Part shown: one piece after another, positions 7,901-13,286 of the stretch
Position numbering within the stretch: the stretch's first letter is position 1
Layout of the letters: every line of letters begins with the position of its first letter
Source: Lysobacteraceae bacterium
GTDB taxonomy: Bacteria > Pseudomonadota > Gammaproteobacteria > Xanthomonadales > Xanthomonadaceae
Assembly: GCA_017990865.1 (NCBI GenBank)
Contig: JAGNNB010000035.1
Coordinates: forward strand, 1 to 13,286
Direction: 5' to 3'
DNA: 13,286 bases
Notes under the pieces: generated by a model
The model's input: the letters and a program-made list of their open reading frames with translations, nothing else
The model's database searches: none
What the model was told of the DNA's origin: nothing
Position numbers and translations under genes: made by a program

Positions 7901-9891
7901 AGGACGCTGCGCTCAACGTCGTTTACGTCTACGACACCGCACAGAGCGACTGCACCGCCGGCGAGACCTTCCTTGTCGGCCGACTGGCGAAGATGACCGA
8001 CCACAGCGGCAGCACGGTGTGGTGCTACGACCGCTTCGGTCAACTCACCCGCAAAGTGCAGCGCACGCAGGGCAAGACGTTCGCGCAGCAGTGGAGCCAC
8101 CAAACGAACGGCCGCTTGATGCAGATGACGCACGCCAGCGGCGTCGTCGAGGATTATCTGTATGACGCGCAAGGTCGGGTGATTGAGATCGGCGTGACCA
8201 TCGAAGGTATCCGTCGGCAATTGCTCCGCAACGCCAGCTACCACCCCTACGGCCCGGTGCAGCAGTGGACGTACGGGAATGGAAGAACGCTCACGCGCAC
8301 GCAGAACTTGAACGGGCAGCCGGGGATCGTCCAAGACATCGCTGCGGGCGGGATCAGCCTCGGTTACGCGTTCGACGACGTCGGCAACCTCAAGACGCTG
8401 CGTAATGGGAACCAGAACGACCCGCCGAAGCGAATCTACGGTTACGACGGCTTGAACCGCCTGATCGAAGCGAAAGACGCCGCCAACACGCTGTGGCAGA
8501 GCTACCACTACGACAAGACCGGCAATCGCTTGAGCGCGGGTCGGTTGACGGTGCAACAGAACGAGGACTGCCCGGCCTCGGGCGACCCCTGCACGCCGCT
8601 GCCGCCGACGACGCTGTGGACGACGGAGAGCGACACCTATGCCGCCGATTCGCACCGTTTGACCTATCAGGGCACGACCGAGCGTCGATACGACAATGCG
8701 GGCAATACGATCTGGATCGGCCCGCTGCCGGTGAGCGGGCCCGGCGACCCACCGCCCAGCGGCGGTGGCGAAACCGAGAGCGCGTCCTACGAAGGAACAC
8801 TCCAGGTCGCGGACGACGGCGGCCCGGGCGACTCCGCAGGCGGGGCGGCGGGCGATCCGACGCGCAGCTTCGTCTACGACGCGAGCAATCGCTTACGCAG
8901 TCTGAGTGTGGACGGCGAGTTCGCGATGGGCTATCGCTACACGGGCCTGGGCGAGCGGGTGTATCGAAACGGCGGCACCACCACCGTCCACACGGTGTTC
9001 GATGAGGCGGGTCGCTGGCGCGGCGACTACGATGCGAGCGGGTTGTTGATCCAGGAAGCGGTGTACCTGGACGGGCTACCGGTGGGCTTGATCGCGCGCG
9101 TCAACGGGCACGACGTTCTTTACTACGTGCAACCGGATGCGCTGGGCACGCCGCGCGTGGTGATCGACCCGACGCGCGATGTGGCGGTGTGGCGCTGGGA
9201 CCTCGACACGGATGCCTTCGGCAACGACAAACCGAACGAAGACCCGGATGGCGACGGCATCGCGTTCGTGTTCGACCAACGTTTCCCGGGCCAGCAGTAC
9301 GACAGCGCGACGGGGTTCAACTACAACTACTTCCGGGATTACGACGCATCCACCGGACGGTATGTGCAGTCGGATCCGATTGGGCTGGATGGTGGGGTTA
9401 ATACTTATTCATATGTATCGGGTAATGCATTGGCTGCTGTTGATCCATTTGGGTTGCTTATTACTTTTCCTGGAAACATGGATCAAGGAGTTAATACCGT
9501 GGTATGTGATGGAAAAGGTGGAATAAGAGTCATGCTAGACGATCCTGTGATGCATGCCGACTATCCATGCCTGATTGATTGTGCGAGAGCGCATGAAGGG
9601 AGTCATAAAGGGGATGCGATTAGGATCAATCCAAAAGTATGCATCGGCATGGCGGACCGCACATCGATCATTTGGGATAGCGCAGAGCGGCTTGCATCGG
9701 AAAGGAAAGCCCATAAAGCAGAATTGCGTTGCTTGGAGCGAAAACTTAAAGGCTTAGATTGTGACGACGAGTGCCGAGAAGATATTCAAAATAGGATTAC
9801 TGAAATCAAACAAAAACTCCTGCCGTACTATAATCGCGGGCGTGATCCATATAGTGAAAATCCTTTCTATCAAAAAGCATTAGGAGAATGA
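4999..9891 (+). CDS. Sec-exported Rhs/YD-repeat polymorphic toxin with HExxH tip
   Basis: The 1630-residue protein begins with a signal peptide (basic 1-15, hydrophobic 19-33, cleavage near Ala37 in ALAQ). GAGAGGA upstream supports the ATG at 4999; starting at Met21 would lose the basic region. Residues 38-230 are cysteine-rich and have no PAAR domain. A DUF6531-like entry begins near 232 (MDVVTGNKLEPE), followed by about 18 YD repeats such as YDAAGRPLSMKD and YDAAGNRTKQTDA. These form the beta-cocoon shell that encloses a toxin in Rhs/TccC proteins. The core ends with SDPIGL (Asp1459) and VDPFGL (Asp1482), the aspartate pair used for self-cleavage in the family, so release after Leu1486 is expected. 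The remaining 144 residues are the variable tip. A 187-base gap separates it from the carbonic anhydrase gene; I found no clear promoter there. The role in contact-dependent competition is inferred from the family. Confidence 0.93.
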   Translation: MLRKRQGCSTQRRARWETALMTIAMAFCWVFAAPALAQESGHPWSNGDSVQHPTQDAALRAYHQQYPYSTPADHVERVVITENEVDIRYGVAPEPSELQPWTYGGLAGGGVTSEEALIAASALNYDQRSIADGCTPNTTVWRATAWGSIGQWPDGIVSREMARFDATYQKRVSSSCTEVEAYAFGVRERLRCANPNLFWNSDKQQCRNDSIKVRLTSTPLVCDSCGLVGNPMDVVTGNKLEPEPDFALGWIGFSRTYHSGMTPPRGAFGHGWTHSHNLQLAVGEDTGSGIPIALIAANGAQQPYRRLSLGVYESTLGSGDRIVANGSGWTLEQTSRTVEFDANGRVVSVRDDDGATLTYQYDGLGRLARIVHHTGRGLDFIYGAAEPRNRANVTAIASGGVTLAAYTYSPSGALASVQYPDTRSRVYHYEDARFPTHLTGITAEDNQRFSTFTYDAQGRVLSSEHAGGVNRTEASYTAQGGAVVTDASGGQSNYALTEQASGDIPRKVSGIDTSAGLTARTYYTPAEDFRRRLKSTTDARGVVTDYAYAEIVDAHTNLPATRRTRTEAVGTLDARSSESLRVLASNRSLSERDSASEVRYTRNARQQVTQAQRKDLADNATRTTTYTYCEQTDVAGGLCPQVGLLLRIDGPRSDANDLVHYAYRMTDAPGCDAAPAACAYRKGDVWKTTNAVGHVAEALAYDAAGRPLSMKDANGVVTDLEYDARGRMTANKRRGADNATETDDQITWVEYWPTGQVKKTTQPDGAFVSFVYDAAQRLTDVIDGDGNTIAYTLNHAGERKREDIRDAAGTLRRTLSRTYNTLGQLQSIVQVNPDPNNLDPVVTNFTYDADGNLDQTTDALTRVADNTIDPLGRMSRTLQDMTGIAAETQFGYDAQDRLTRVTDPKGLDTNYGYNGFGELMSLQSPDTGTTTYEYDAAGNRTKQTDARNKITNTAYDALNRPTAVSYPEDAALNVVYVYDTAQSDCTAGETFLVGRLAKMTDHSGSTVWCYDRFGQLTRKVQRTQGKTFAQQWSHQTNGRLMQMTHASGVVEDYLYDAQGRVIEIGVTIEGIRRQLLRNASYHPYGPVQQWTYGNGRTLTRTQNLNGQPGIVQDIAAGGISLGYAFDDVGNLKTLRNGNQNDPPKRIYGYDGLNRLIEAKDAANTLWQSYHYDKTGNRLSAGRLTVQQNEDCPASGDPCTPLPPTTLWTTESDTYAADSHRLTYQGTTERRYDNAGNTIWIGPLPVSGPGDPPPSGGGETESASYEGTLQVADDGGPGDSAGGAAGDPTRSFVYDASNRLRSLSVDGEFAMGYRYTGLGERVYRNGGTTTVHTVFDEAGRWRGDYDASGLLIQEAVYLDGLPVGLIARVNGHDVLYYVQPDALGTPRVVIDPTRDVAVWRWDLDTDAFGNDKPNEDPDGDGIAFVFDQRFPGQQYDSATGFNYNYFRDYDASTGRYVQSDPIGLDGGVNTYSYVSGNALAAVDPFGLLITFPGNMDQGVNTVVCDGKGGIRVMLDDPVMHADYPCLIDCARAHEGSHKGDAIRINPKVCIGMADRTSIIWDSAERLASERKAHKAELRCLERKLKGLDCDDECREDIQNRITEIKQKLLPYYNRGRDPYSENPFYQKALGE
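9457..9891 (+). other. Rhs C-terminal toxin domain, putative zinc metallopeptidase
   Basis: Residues 1487-1630 of the Rhs protein follow the predicted self-cleavage point. They contain HEGSH (His1532, Glu1533, His1536), an HExxH zinc-binding motif on a helix preceded by CLIDCARA. About 32 residues later, SERKAHKAELRCL offers Glu1568 (or Glu1575) as a possible third zinc ligand, the gluzincin arrangement. Seven cysteines, including a CDDEC pair, suggest disulfides and therefore action outside the cytoplasm. The end is a charged helical hairpin (about 1565-1610) and a short tail. The HExxH motif is seen directly; metallopeptidase activity and toxicity are inferred. HExxH can occur by chance, but its place in an Rhs tip, with flanking cysteines and a glutamate-bearing helix, makes that less likely. 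Confidence 0.6.
9882..9886 (+). promoter_or_regulatory. Shine-Dalgarno AGGAG for the putative immunity gene
   Basis: AGGAG lies inside the last codons of the Rhs gene, eight bases before the ATG at 9895. With only three bases between the Rhs stop and this start, translation of the two genes is probably coupled. Confidence 0.65.
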
Positions 9892-9894
9892 CGG

Positions 9895-10392
9895 ATGAGG
9901 ATCATTAACGAATGGGCTTTTCTAGCGCTGCTTGTTTTGGTTGGCCATGAGGTAAAAGCGTCACAGCCGTCTATCGACATAAAGGTGAAACCGATTGTTG
10001 AGAATGGGGTCTACTATTTCTCTGTAGATATAGTGAATATCTCGAAAGACGATATTTTTTTGCGTAGGAATTCGCTTCCTTTGGCCGGGAGTTCCGGTGC
10101 GCTTTCAATAAAAGCCTACCCTGCCGACAATGGTTTTCATGAGATTAAAGCGTTTAGCAAAGTCATTGACTTGATTGGGGTGGAGAAGCTGTCGCCCGGC
10201 CAAGTGTTTACCGGCAAGATAAATATATGCCTTAGGTATCCTTCATTGGCAAAGTTATCATCAAGATCAGATATTGTTTTTCTCTGGATTTTCCCTTCGG
10301 GATCAAGTGGGAAAAAATTTTCAACTCCAATTGCTGGTACGGTTGTTCTGGATCATGCTTTAAAGTGTGAAAATGATCTTGCCTCCGCTTAA
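9895..10392 (+). CDS. Periplasmic protein, candidate immunity protein for the Rhs toxin
   Basis: The 165-residue product has a short signal peptide: basic start, hydrophobic 7-17, and a likely cut after Ala22 (VKA-SQ). The mature part is beta-rich (IDIKVKPIVENGVYYFSVDIVN; LSPGQVFTGKINICL; AGTVVLDHALKCE) with two cysteines, consistent with a secreted beta-sandwich. I do not recognise a named family. Position is the main evidence: it starts three bases after the Rhs stop, shares the tip's AT-rich composition and has its ribosome-binding site within the tip. In Rhs and other polymorphic-toxin systems the gene at this place is normally the cognate immunity gene. An exported immunity protein would fit a toxin that acts in the periplasm and would have to block its peptidase site there. 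Immunity function is inferred. Confidence 0.75.
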   Translation: MRIINEWAFLALLVLVGHEVKASQPSIDIKVKPIVENGVYYFSVDIVNISKDDIFLRRNSLPLAGSSGALSIKAYPADNGFHEIKAFSKVIDLIGVEKLSPGQVFTGKINICLRYPSLAKLSSRSDIVFLWIFPSGSSGKKFSTPIAGTVVLDHALKCENDLASA

Positions 10393-10625
10393 TGGGCACC
10401 CGGATAAGCGATTCAATATCGTCATCCAAGGTAGAAGCAATAAATAAGAAGAAAGTTGAGGCAAAGAAACAAGGACGCACGCGGCACAGAGTGGAATACA
10501 AGCAGCAGGCGTTGCTGCGAGCGGTGAAGGAAGGCATTCCATCTGTGGCGTTGGACTTGGGGCTGGAGCCGGCGCAGTTGTACGGGTGGCGGGCAAAGTC
10601 CAAATGGAGCGAATACGTTGAATGA
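10392..10625 (+). CDS. Short HTH protein, probably a truncated IS3-type transposase OrfA
   Basis: This 77-residue frame shares one base with the stop before it (TAATG). Residues 28-72 (RTRHRVEYKQQALLRAVKEG, then a segment ending in LGLEPAQLYGWRAK) match the helix-turn-helix layout of IS3-family OrfA proteins, in which a basic arm leads into an EFK-like helix and the motif ends in QLYxWR. The frame stops right after the HTH, so the leucine-zipper part of OrfA and all of OrfB are missing. The first 25 residues are AT-rich, Lys/Ser-rich and look like sequence from the acquired cassette, whereas the HTH part has a higher GC content. The likeliest reading is an IS remnant at the right edge of the toxin cassette. 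A small coupled DNA-binding regulator of the toxin operon is the alternative. Confidence 0.45.
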   Translation: MGTRISDSISSSKVEAINKKKVEAKKQGRTRHRVEYKQQALLRAVKEGIPSVALDLGLEPAQLYGWRAKSKWSEYVE

Positions 10626-10710
10626 TGTCTTCGCAGCATCGACGATTCGTTCCCACCGCGCGCGGCGGCGCGTTCGTCATGGCGGCGCATGGGATTCCGC
10701 TTGGCGCGGC

Positions 10711-10835
10711 TACGACGGTCTGAACCGCCTGACCAGCGCGCACGACGGCGCGAACGTGGTGCAGGCAGTTACGCCTACGACAAGATCGGCAACCGCACGG
10801 CGTCGGGGCAGTTGGTGACGAGGATGGGGCAGTAA
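10711..10835 (+). pseudogene. Displaced rhs (YD-repeat) fragment with frameshift
   Basis: The bases read YDGLNRLTSAHDGANVVQ from 10711. After a shift into another frame near 10764 they read SYAYDKIGNRTASGQLV and end at TAA 10833-10835. Residues 1149-1184 of the intact Rhs read YDGLNRLIEAKDAANTLWQ then SYHYDKTGNRLSAGRLT, so this is a homologous scrap from the same or a related rhs gene. It has no start, one frameshift and no core or tip. It lies beyond the IS-like fragment, as expected for an old Rhs end displaced when a new tip was inserted. Confidence 0.75.
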
Positions 10836-10951
10836 CGCGCCTGCTTTTGATTAGTGTGCCGATCCGGGTCCAACTCTCCAACGACAGAAGATCAGACGCA
10901 AAGATACGGTTCGCCCAGGAACAAATCGTCGGTTCCTCGCATAGCGCTCAT

Positions 10952-11236
10952 TCACGGCCGCGTCCGCATCTCCAACACCGACAGAATCTCCATCGCCTCG
11001 TCGCGATGCGTGCCGCACATTTCCGCTTGCGGGCGGAGGCGGCTGCAGAAGGCGGGGCGTTCGGGGCGGCCGAAGAGGCGGCAGCGGTAGGCGTCGTCGA
11101 GTTGCACGCAGGGGATGCCGGCGGGTTTGCCGTGGGGCATGCCGGGGAGGGGGCTGGCGATCGAGGGCGCGATGCAGCAGGCGCCGCAGCCGGGGCGGCA
11201 GTCCAGGGCGGGGTCGGAGGGTGGGGGCGCAGCCAT
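10952..11236 (-). CDS. YkgJ-family cysteine-cluster protein
   Basis: From the ATG at 11236 the product is 94 residues, starting MAAPPPSDPALDCRPGCGAC. It contains the YkgJ-type cluster: DCRPGCGACC near 12-21, then IPCVQLDD, YRCRLFG, FCSRLRP and MCG, about eight to nine cysteines in all. This family is described as a putative zinc- or iron-chelating domain; no reaction is known, and the protein should be cytoplasmic. AGGA about eight bases upstream supports this start. The frame continues to a GTG at 11383, but that extension consists of the 15-base repeat array and is not typical of the family, so I leave it out. The gene seems to be a single unit on the minus strand, and any promoter would have to lie in or beyond the repeats. 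Confidence 0.85.
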   Translation of the reverse strand: MAAPPPSDPALDCRPGCGACCIAPSIASPLPGMPHGKPAGIPCVQLDDAYRCRLFGRPERPAFCSRLRPQAEMCGTHRDEAMEILSVLEMRTRP

Positions 11237-11262
11237 CGCGCATCCTGAGGGGCGGCGGCTGG

Positions 11263-11511
11263 CTTCCACAAGATCAGCTTTCACAAGGCCAGCTTTCACA
11301 CGGCAGGCTCCCATAAGACCGGTTCCCGCAAGGCCGGATTTCGCAAGCCAGTTCCCACAAGGTCGCCAAGGCCGCGTTCGCACGGTCGGATTTCACAAAG
11401 ACCAGATTTCACAAGACTGAATTTCACAAACGAGGAATGTCGCAAAGCCCTATATCGCAAGGCCCGACCTCACGAGTTCCTTCGCCGCGAATCCCGATTT
11501 CGGAACGTCCG
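11263..11511. repeat. Degenerate 15-base tandem array (about 16 units), possible decayed pentapeptide-repeat coding sequence
   Basis: Units such as CTTTCACAAGGCCAG (11278), TTCCCGCAAGGCCGG (11323), ATTTCACAAGACTGA (11406) and ATATCGCAAGGCCCG (11452) follow head to tail with a 15-base period. A few units are 14 or 16 bases and there is one partial unit near 11367. The consensus is about NTTTCACAAGGCCGG. On the minus strand 15 bases equal five codons and read as AGLVK, ADLVE, SGLAG or SGFAA, close to the pentapeptide-repeat pattern A(D/N)Lxx. Slips of one base move the pattern between frames and a TAG interrupts it, so it is not one open frame. It is either a non-coding minisatellite or the relic of a pentapeptide-repeat gene. 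Confidence 0.7.
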
Positions 11512-11835
11512 ATGCCGCGGGGCGGCGGCTGTCTTCGCTGCGAACGTGCCCGGGCCGTACGGTACCGGGCGGTCTCGGATGTTTTCGATGCACCGCAATG
11601 CCGTCGGCGTTCGCGCGCGGCGGTTTCTCAAGCGCGCGCCGGGACGGTACAGTAGGCGCGGAAACGACGACGGCATGCAGGGGAACGAGGGCGGTACGAT
11701 GCAGGAGACGACAGAGACCGCTCAGGGCGCCCCCGCGCGCGGGACGCGCGCCCACGCCATCGCAATGCGCCGATACCGCGCCGCCGCCGCTGCGGCCGCC
11801 CATGGCCCCGCCACGCTTCGAGCGGCGCAGCGCTG
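11512..11835. other. Intergenic stretch without a convincing gene
   Basis: Frames open here on both strands, but their products are Arg/Ala/Pro-rich and resemble nothing. A near-palindrome occupies 11548-11570: GCCCGG and CCGGGC flank the inner palindrome CCGTACGG. It could be a hairpin or an operator, but nothing else supports either. The promoter of the RDD/SpoIIM operon should lie in this stretch; I cannot point to it. On the minus strand the pentapeptide-like reading fades out just right of 11511. Confidence 0.5.
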
Positions 11836-12537
11836 ATGGCGAAACGGCCCGAGGTGCTGCTCGATACCGTGCGCGAGGTCTACACGCCCGAAGGCGTGGC
11901 CTTGCGCTTGCCCGCCGCTGGCCCGGTGCCGCGGGCGATGGCGTGGTTGATCGATGCCGGCATCCGGTACGCGGTGCTCAGCGTGTTCTCGATCATCCTG
12001 GCGATGACCGGCGAAGCGGGCATGGGCGTGTATCTGGTGCTGCTGTTCGCGACGATGTGGGGTTATCCGATCGTGTTCGAGGCGATGATGGACGGCCAGA
12101 CGCCCGGGAAACGGGCGATGTCGTTGCGGGTGATCGCCGCCGATGGCGCGCCGGTGGGTTGGCTGGCCTCGTTCGCGCGCAATCTGCTGCGCACGGTGGA
12201 TTTTTTGCCGCTCGGTTACGCCGTGGGGCTGATCGTCGGTTACGCCGACCCCTGGGGCCGCCGGCTCGGCGATATGGTCGCGAAGACCGTGGTGATTTAC
12301 GCGCCGCGCGAGCCGTCGCATCCGCTGTCGCGTCTGGAAGGCGCGTATGCGCCCGCGATGCCGCTGCAGCCGCAGGAGCAGGCCGCGGTGATCGCCTTCG
12401 CCGAGCGCGCGCAAGCGCTCACGCCGGGGCGCCAGGAGGAATTGGCAGATATCGCCGCGCCGGCGGTCGGCAGCGGCGGCGCGTTGGGCGTGCGGCGTTT
12501 GCAGGGCGTCGCCAACTGGTTGCTGGGGCGCGCATGA
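11836..12537 (+). CDS. RDD-family membrane protein
   Basis: This 233-residue protein has the RDD signature: Arg33 and Asp40 around the first membrane segment (RAMAWLIDAGIRYAVLSV), a second segment near 63-83, the GQTPGKRAM motif (87-95) and a third hydrophobic stretch near 125-143 before GRRLGDM. About 85 cytoplasmic residues follow, including an EEL-ADIAAP segment. RDD proteins are small integral membrane proteins; some are linked to ion transport or to membrane-complex assembly, but function is mostly unknown. The start is an ATG overlapping an upstream TGA, with no strong Shine-Dalgarno. The stop overlaps the start of the SpoIIM-like gene (ATGA), so the two are translated from one message. 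In gammaproteobacteria this pair commonly sits near DUF4129, DUF58 and MoxR ATPase genes, which would lie beyond the window. Confidence 0.88.
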   Translation: MAKRPEVLLDTVREVYTPEGVALRLPAAGPVPRAMAWLIDAGIRYAVLSVFSIILAMTGEAGMGVYLVLLFATMWGYPIVFEAMMDGQTPGKRAMSLRVIAADGAPVGWLASFARNLLRTVDFLPLGYAVGLIVGYADPWGRRLGDMVAKTVVIYAPREPSHPLSRLEGAYAPAMPLQPQEQAAVIAFAERAQALTPGRQEELADIAAPAVGSGGALGVRRLQGVANWLLGRA

Positions 12538-13286
12538 GACAGGAAGCGTTCGTCGCCCGTTACGAGGCCGAGTGGAATGCGTTGGAAGAGTGGCTGCGCT
12601 TGCGCGGCGACAACCCGCGGCTGGTGCGCAAGAGTCAAGGCGGTTGGGAGGGATTGCGCGACGAGGATGTGCCCGTGCGTTATCGCCGACTGTGCCAGCA
12701 ACTGGCCTTGGCGCGACGTCGCGGCTACAGCCCGCAGGTCGTCGAACGCATGCAAGCGCTGATGCAGCGCGGCCATGCCGTGCTGTATCGCGCGCCCGCG
12801 CCGCAGTGGCGGCGGGCGTTGATGTTCTTCGTCGCCGAATTCCCGCGCTTGGTGCGCGCGCAACGCGGCTGCCTGTGGGCGTCGGTCGCGTTGTTCGTAG
12901 TGCCGCTGGTCGGGATGTTCCTCGCAGTGCAGCAGTGGCCGGAGTTGTCCAGCAGCGTGTTCGACCCGCAGGAATTGGCGCAGTTCGAGCAGATGTACGA
13001 CCCCGCCGATCAGGCGCGAAAGATCGGCCGCAAAGACGGCACCGACGTGATGATGTTCGGCCACTACATCCTGAACAACATCAGCATCGGTTTCCGCACC
13101 TTCGCCAGCGGCTTGCTGGCCGGGGTCGGTACCATCTTCGTGTTGATCAGCAACGGCGTGATCATCGGCACCGTCGCCGGACATTTGCAGGCGGTCGGTC
13201 ACGGCGACCCGTTCTGGCGATTCGTCGCGGGTCACTCGGCGCCGGAATTGACCGCGATCGTGCTCGCGGGCGCGGCGGGCTTGCGC
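12534..13286 (+). CDS. SpoIIM-like (stage II sporulation protein M family) membrane protein, partial
   Basis: The gene runs off the right edge after 251 codons. The N-terminal 90 residues are charged and helical (RYEAEWNALEEWLRLRG; CQQLALARRRGYS). A first membrane segment (LWASVALFVVPLVGMFLAV, about 119-137) is followed by a periplasmic loop and then by the SpoIIM core: HYILNNISIGFRTFASG, a glycine-rich segment with NGVIIGTVAGH, and GHSAPELTAIVLAGAAGL at the edge. In Bacillus SpoIIM is part of the cell-wall-remodelling complex of engulfment. In non-sporulating proteobacteria the homologue is an uncharacterised membrane protein encoded with RDD and MoxR/DUF58 genes. Its start overlaps the RDD stop by four bases. 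Expected full length is about 320-340 residues, so roughly the last quarter is missing. Confidence 0.88.
   Translation, partial: MRQEAFVARYEAEWNALEEWLRLRGDNPRLVRKSQGGWEGLRDEDVPVRYRRLCQQLALARRRGYSPQVVERMQALMQRGHAVLYRAPAPQWRRALMFFVAEFPRLVRAQRGCLWASVALFVVPLVGMFLAVQQWPELSSSVFDPQELAQFEQMYDPADQARKIGRKDGTDVMMFGHYILNNISIGFRTFASGLLAGVGTIFVLISNGVIIGTVAGHLQAVGHGDPFWRFVAGHSAPELTAIVLAGAAGLR

Larger units (their letters stand above)
9385..10460. other. AT-rich island: acquired toxin tip and immunity cassette
   Basis: Composition falls abruptly within the codons after SDPIGLDGG of the Rhs core and recovers within the small HTH frame. Hand counts of 60-base blocks: 39 G+C at 9061-9120, 25 at 9481-9540, 21 at 10021-10080. 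Codons shift from GC-ending to A/T-ending at the same place. The island covers exactly the variable tip and the gene after it, which is the expected footprint of tip exchange in Rhs loci. Confidence 0.8.

Noticed and set aside
11263..11511. CRISPR array
   Set aside because: Units are 15 bases, contiguous and degenerate, with no spacers of uniform length and no cas genes nearby.
11450..11803. Minus-strand frame ending in pentapeptide-like residues
   Set aside because: Only the last 20 or so codons resemble pentapeptide repeats and the rest is Arg/Pro-rich, so it is not listed as a gene but treated under the repeat array.
11546..11836. Possible 96-residue gene overlapping the RDD start
   Set aside because: The product is low-complexity (Arg/Ala/Gly) without motif or ribosome-binding site; the TGATG overlap alone is not enough.

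Overview
This is a high-GC bacterial chromosome segment, most likely from a Lysobacter-like member of the Xanthomonadaceae. That assignment is inferred from the gene content: a LysM protein beside an alanine/proline-rich lipoprotein, a UPF0149/SEC-C protein, a coniferyl-aldehyde-dehydrogenase-type ALDH divergent from a gamma carbonic anhydrase, a Sec-exported Rhs protein, and an RDD/SpoIIM gene pair. No marker gene such as rRNA is present to prove it. I saw no tRNA, rRNA or CRISPR array.

The left part (1-4811) looks like ordinary chromosome. A small LysM protein (87-446) and a lipoprotein (502-1014) run on the plus strand and end at a strong 13-bp hairpin (1041-1070). A secreted DUF1579-like protein (1108-1650, minus) converges on that hairpin. 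It is divergent from a UPF0149-family protein with a C-terminal SEC-C metal-binding motif (1842-2573). An aldehyde dehydrogenase (2631-4190, minus) and a gamma-class carbonic anhydrase (4257-4811, plus) share a 66-bp divergent intergenic region.

The centre (4999-10835) is an Rhs polymorphic-toxin locus. The 1630-residue Rhs protein has a Sec signal peptide instead of a PAAR domain, a cysteine-rich N-terminal region, a DUF6531-like entry, about 18 YD repeats and the paired DPxGL motifs of the self-cleaving Rhs core. Its 144-residue tip is AT-rich, cysteine-rich and carries HEGSH (an HExxH motif) plus a downstream glutamate in a helix, so it may be a zinc metallopeptidase toxin. Three bases downstream lies a 165-residue protein with its own signal peptide, the natural candidate for a periplasmic immunity protein. 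It is followed by a 77-residue fragment resembling the IS3 OrfA helix-turn-helix and by a frameshifted scrap of YD repeat that matches residues near 1149-1184 of the intact Rhs. The composition drops sharply inside the Rhs core motif and recovers near 10,460, which is what tip replacement by a horizontally acquired toxin/immunity cassette would leave behind.

The right part holds a YkgJ-type cysteine-cluster protein (10952-11236, minus). Upstream of it is an unusual array of about sixteen degenerate 15-bp repeats (11263-11511) that read, in shifting minus-strand frames, as pentapeptide-repeat-like units. After a roughly 320-bp stretch with no convincing gene come an RDD membrane protein (11836-12537) and a SpoIIM-like membrane protein (12534 to the window edge), overlapping by four bases. 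These are the start of a conserved membrane-protein operon that continues past the window.
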